From: an uncultured Roseburia sp.
GTDB taxonomy: Bacteria; Bacillota; Clostridia; Lachnospirales; Lachnospiraceae
Direction of reading: 5' to 3'
NCBI GenBank assembly: GCA_947652855.1
Contig: CANTEO010000054.1
Coordinates: forward strand, 1-17,748
DNA: 17,748 bases
In this document: piece after piece, positions 15,007-17,748 of the stretch
Numbering within the stretch: position 1 is the first letter of the stretch
Layout: every line of letters begins with the position of its first letter
The notes under the pieces: generated by a model
What the model saw: the letters and a program-made list of their open reading frames with translations, nothing else
Told to the model about the DNA's origin: nothing
Database searches by the model: none
Position numbers and translations under genes: made by a program

Positions 15007-17088
15007 ATGGAAAATAAGAAAAATATATACAATGGGTCAAAGACCGTTATTATTGATATTCAGAAACAAAAAAATGAGTGGAGAAAAAAAGGTTGGTCTA
15101 TTCCTGATATTAGAGGTGGAAAACAAATATGGTATACGCTGGTAAAAAAACTAGTTGAATTAGTGGATTTAGGGCAGGCATATGATTTAGATTCAGTTCC
15201 AGATATTTATGAAATAATACAACCTCAATCATGGCGCACATATGCTGCTTTTCTAAAGGGGGTAGGATTTGTAAGAAATCAAGCAGGACGGTTGATGTTG
15301 TCGGAGGCTGGCATGAAGTTTTTAGCAGAGCCAACTCGGAGGAAATTGGCTGATCAGATACAAGATAGATATCGGCTGTTTGGTGAAGTACTGAGTATTC
15401 TGGAGACTGAACCGACAACAGTGGAAGAAACATATAAGCAACTTTGCAATCATTATGGATTGCATTGGAAAAATATGAACAATATACGTAGACGAATGGA
15501 TTGGCTGGAGGTACTGGGTTTAATTCAAGCGATTGGTAATCATAAATGGGAAGTGACTGATTCCGGGAGAGAGGCATTAAAGGAGTGGTGTTTGATTAAG
15601 CCGGAAGTACTGGAACTTATGGATCTTGAGTCGAACGATATGGAAATTGATGATCCTCCAGAAGAAATTGCGATATTGCTTCAACATTTAGCTGCTACAC
15701 CTGAATTGCATAAGAAAAGATGTACATATAATATATGGGTTCCAAGTTCGAACCGTATAGAAAATTTGCGGATTATTATTCAAAGTGCTTCTGATAAAAT
15801 TACTAAAACGGATTTATTCGCATTTATAGCAAATAAATTTAATCTGAAATTAAGTAGTGTTGAATCAATGCTGCCATTCCTAAAAGCATCTGGCCTTATA
15901 GAAGAAGTAGGGCGAAATATTTATGTAGCAACTCCAGCAGCAAAAGCATGGCTGGAAACAGGAAGTGATTTAGATTTTATCAGGATTCTTCATGCAAATA
16001 TGCAGTTTGTTGGAGAGATGGTTAAAGCCGCTGAATGTGATATTGTTCGTAATGATATATATGCTCAGGCAAAGTTATATGGTTTGAATTCAGAAAAGGC
16101 ACGTTGGATTGCAGGTTTTTTGCGGGAAGCAGGTTTATTAGAAGAACCTCAGTATCTCCATTTGAAAGCAACACATATAGGAAAGTGTTTTATTGCTGAG
16201 CTGCCTTTGGCAGAAGCAGATGGAGAAGTATCTGAACAAAAGAATACATCTGATGAAATGAAAGTGGTGGTTAGTCACTCTCCCAGTAAGCTTGAAGAAG
16301 TCTGCAACCGATTACATAACACATCAATGGATCCCAGTGCAGAAGGAAAAGGTTCAGGGGTTGCCTTCGAAGAAGCCATTGCAGATATATTTTGTTTTAT
16401 GGGGTTTAAAGCTGAGAGAATCGGTGGATCCGGTGATACAGATGTTGTTGTAAAATGGAAGGATGAGGAAGATAAGTATGTCGTTGCAATTATAGATGGA
16501 AAATCCAAATCTGGGGGCCGGGTATCACATAATGATATAAGCGACGTTGCATTAGAAACACATAAAGAAAAGAACAATGCAGATTATGTGGCAATTGTCG
16601 GCCCAGGATTTAGTGGTGATACTATTCGAACTCATGCCAGAAAAAAAGGATTTTCACTTGTTACTGAAAATCAACTAACAGAAATTGCAAGGGCGTCTAA
16701 GGAAATTGGCTTGAATTTACAGGAAATTGCACTTACATTTCAAGTACCTGATGGATTATCTCAATTGGAAGATATCATTTCCACGAAAAAAAGAGAACTT
16801 GCTATAATATCAGAAGTTGTTTCGAAATTTTTGGGTGAACAGGAGCTGTTAGACGGTCTTTCTCCGCGAGACTTATTTTTGCTATTAAGAAGTTCAAATG
16901 AGTCTCCATCCTTAGACGAGTTAATCAATGTTTTTGAAACGCTTGCCAGAGAGGAAATTGGTATTTTGCAAAAGGCTGATGGAAAAGATTCTCCTGAAAA
17001 TATGAGATACATGTTAAGAGGTGTAGAAAAGACAATTAATCGGTTAAGAGCATTGGCATCAGCTATTGAAAGGGGAATCCAAGAATAG
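15007..17088 (+). CDS. FokI-like endonuclease with winged-helix N-terminal region
   Basis: This 693-residue protein has a PD-(D/E)XK nuclease domain (about 452-570) that follows FokI closely. FEEAIADIFCFMGF precedes GGSGDTD, which matches FokI GGSRKPD and puts Asp479 at FokI Asp450. AIIDGKSKSGG matches FokI VIVDTKAYSGG (Asp497, Lys499 for Asp467, Lys469). YVAIVGPGFSGD and GFSLVTENQL match later FokI strands. The N-terminal 400 residues contain several winged-helix-like units, for example near 40-105, 121-193, 245-320 and 322-400. An opening GWSIPDIRGG resembles the FokI N-terminus. Residues 575-693 are a helical extension FokI lacks. The frame is open to a TTG at 14938 (716 residues). The ATG at 15007 is preferred, but neither start has a good ribosome site. 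Low-GC codon use differs from the core genes. The alignment is from memory; cutting activity and target are inferred. Confidence 0.78.
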   Translation: MENKKNIYNGSKTVIIDIQKQKNEWRKKGWSIPDIRGGKQIWYTLVKKLVELVDLGQAYDLDSVPDIYEIIQPQSWRTYAAFLKGVGFVRNQAGRLMLSEAGMKFLAEPTRRKLADQIQDRYRLFGEVLSILETEPTTVEETYKQLCNHYGLHWKNMNNIRRRMDWLEVLGLIQAIGNHKWEVTDSGREALKEWCLIKPEVLELMDLESNDMEIDDPPEEIAILLQHLAATPELHKKRCTYNIWVPSSNRIENLRIIIQSASDKITKTDLFAFIANKFNLKLSSVESMLPFLKASGLIEEVGRNIYVATPAAKAWLETGSDLDFIRILHANMQFVGEMVKAAECDIVRNDIYAQAKLYGLNSEKARWIAGFLREAGLLEEPQYLHLKATHIGKCFIAELPLAEADGEVSEQKNTSDEMKVVVSHSPSKLEEVCNRLHNTSMDPSAEGKGSGVAFEEAIADIFCFMGFKAERIGGSGDTDVVVKWKDEEDKYVVAIIDGKSKSGGRVSHNDISDVALETHKEKNNADYVAIVGPGFSGDTIRTHARKKGFSLVTENQLTEIARASKEIGLNLQEIALTFQVPDGLSQLEDIISTKKRELAIISEVVSKFLGEQELLDGLSPRDLFLLLRSSNESPSLDELINVFETLAREEIGILQKADGKDSPENMRYMLRGVEKTINRLRALASAIERGIQE

Positions 17089-17100
17089 GAGAAATGGTCT

Positions 17101-17307
17101 TTGCAGTTTAAGGGAACTAAGCTTAATCAGTCCAATAATGTTTCTGGCGGGGAGGATTTTTTTAAGTGGATTAAAAAGCTTGCGGTATTGAAAGAAAGCA
17201 GCATTATCATGGAGGAATATTTAACTAGAAGAAGGTTGTTCTTCTGGAAGGATATGATATCTGATGTTATGATTAGCATAAGAAAGTTGAAGGTAATATG
17301 TCTGTGA
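17101..17307 (+). CDS. Possible small hypothetical protein
   Basis: A 68-codon frame starts at TTG 17101, and AGGAG (17087-17091), overlapping the stop codon of the nuclease gene, lies at good distance. The product (beginning MQFKGTKLNQSNNV, then SGGEDFFKWIKKLAVL, then RRRLFFWKDMISDV) is basic and contains aromatic residues. It resembles no family I know. It sits in the 281-bp gap before the RelA/SpoT-like gene. The TTG start and short length make it doubtful; the frame may be a chance ORF or a decayed remnant. Confidence 0.25.
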   Translation: MQFKGTKLNQSNNVSGGEDFFKWIKKLAVLKESSIIMEEYLTRRRLFFWKDMISDVMISIRKLKVICL

Positions 17308-17369
17308 TGGAATAAAAACAGTATATGTATTTGCAATGATAAATACTAAAATCATTTGGAGGATATCGT

Positions 17370-17748
17370 TTGTTAAGTGAATTAAAGAAAAATAGCTTAT
17401 CTGTTCAAATTCTTCGAGAATTGTCTTACAAAAGCAAAATGGGAAGAAGTCTTGTCAATAGCCTGCGGAAATTTGACAGGGTAGAGATGTTTAAAGAACT
17501 CTGTGAAATGATAAGATTTTATCAAGAAGCCGATATTCTTGATCTTGTGGACTTGGATTATCGTATTAAAAGTGAGGATTCATGTATACGGAAATACAAT
17601 AAATTCTATCCCGACATGCGATTAGAAAAGGTATTTAATGATATTTTAGGATTTCGTATGCTGACGGACAACTATAAGAGTCTGTTGGAAGGGGAAATTC
17701 CAGAAGAAGTACGGGTTGTCGATATGAGTCATGGAAAGGCGAATGATG
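17370..17748 (+). CDS. RelA/SpoT-domain nucleotidyltransferase, 5' part only (runs off the window)
   Basis: The first 126 codons of a gene cut by the window edge. The start is TTG at 17370, with TTGGAGG (17356-17362) at proper spacing. Helices at the N-terminus (LSELKKNSLSVQILRELSYKS) lead to DLDYRIKSEDSCIRKYNKF (Arg65, Lys67, Ser68) and EKVFNDILGFRML (Asp91). These match the opening of the RelA/SpoT synthetase domain, where the R-x-K-S...RK stretch contacts ATP and the Asp of the D-x-x-G-x-R block binds magnesium. The final residues, DMSHGKAND, probably lead into the acceptor-nucleotide motif outside the window. No HD hydrolase domain precedes it, so this is a small synthetase-type protein, not a long Rel. 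It may make (p)ppGpp or related alarmones or pyrophosphorylate tRNA like some toxic members. It is adjacent to the FokI-like gene. Confidence 0.72.
   Translation, partial: MLSELKKNSLSVQILRELSYKSKMGRSLVNSLRKFDRVEMFKELCEMIRFYQEADILDLVDLDYRIKSEDSCIRKYNKFYPDMRLEKVFNDILGFRMLTDNYKSLLEGEIPEEVRVVDMSHGKAND

Noticed and set aside
1..17748. CRISPR array, insertion sequence, integrase or rRNA
   Set aside because: No regularly spaced repeats, transposase or recombinase motifs, or rRNA signatures were seen on either strand.

Overview
The window looks like a chromosomal stretch from a Gram-positive anaerobe of the Clostridia, most probably a Lachnospiraceae-type gut bacterium. This is inferred from four things: strong AGGAGG-type ribosome sites, a pyruvate,phosphate dikinase whose catalytic His falls at residue 455 as in the Clostridium symbiosum enzyme, a GGGtGRT protein paired with a NifU-like scaffold, and lipoproteins with Gram-positive-style lipoboxes. 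No species can be named from the sequence alone.

Positions 1-14760 are ordinary core genome of moderate to high GC. In order: a tRNA-Trp with its own terminator (68-196); a leftward ABC importer ATPase/permease pair with no binding protein beside it (249-1803); a rightward queH-argH pair from a divergent promoter (1903-3955); asd behind a long, hairpin-rich 5' leader (about 4066-4265), followed by topB and a left-handed beta-helix protein (4266-8123); an unusual 21-bp perfect inverted repeat (8158-8204); a leftward PepSY lipoprotein (8256-8903); a leftward two-gene unit, NifU-like scaffold then GGGtGRT protein (9138-10861); a divergent FG-GAP-like lipoprotein with a textbook promoter and terminator (11083-11865); and ppdK with an extended -10 promoter and a downstream terminator (11907-14759).

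Past the ppdK terminator the base composition falls sharply and the content becomes accessory. A large ORF (15007-17088) reads as a FokI-like endonuclease: several winged-helix-like segments, then a nuclease domain with the FokI catalytic layout (GGSxxxD, then DxK-SGG), then a C-terminal helical extension that FokI lacks. No methyltransferase lies between it and the window edge. The next clear gene (17370 to the edge, incomplete) begins a RelA/SpoT-type nucleotidyltransferase domain. A FokI-like nuclease without a visible methylase, next to a putative alarmone (or toxic) synthetase, is the most interesting part of the window and a candidate anti-phage locus. The right-hand gene is cut off, so the full set of genes is unknown.
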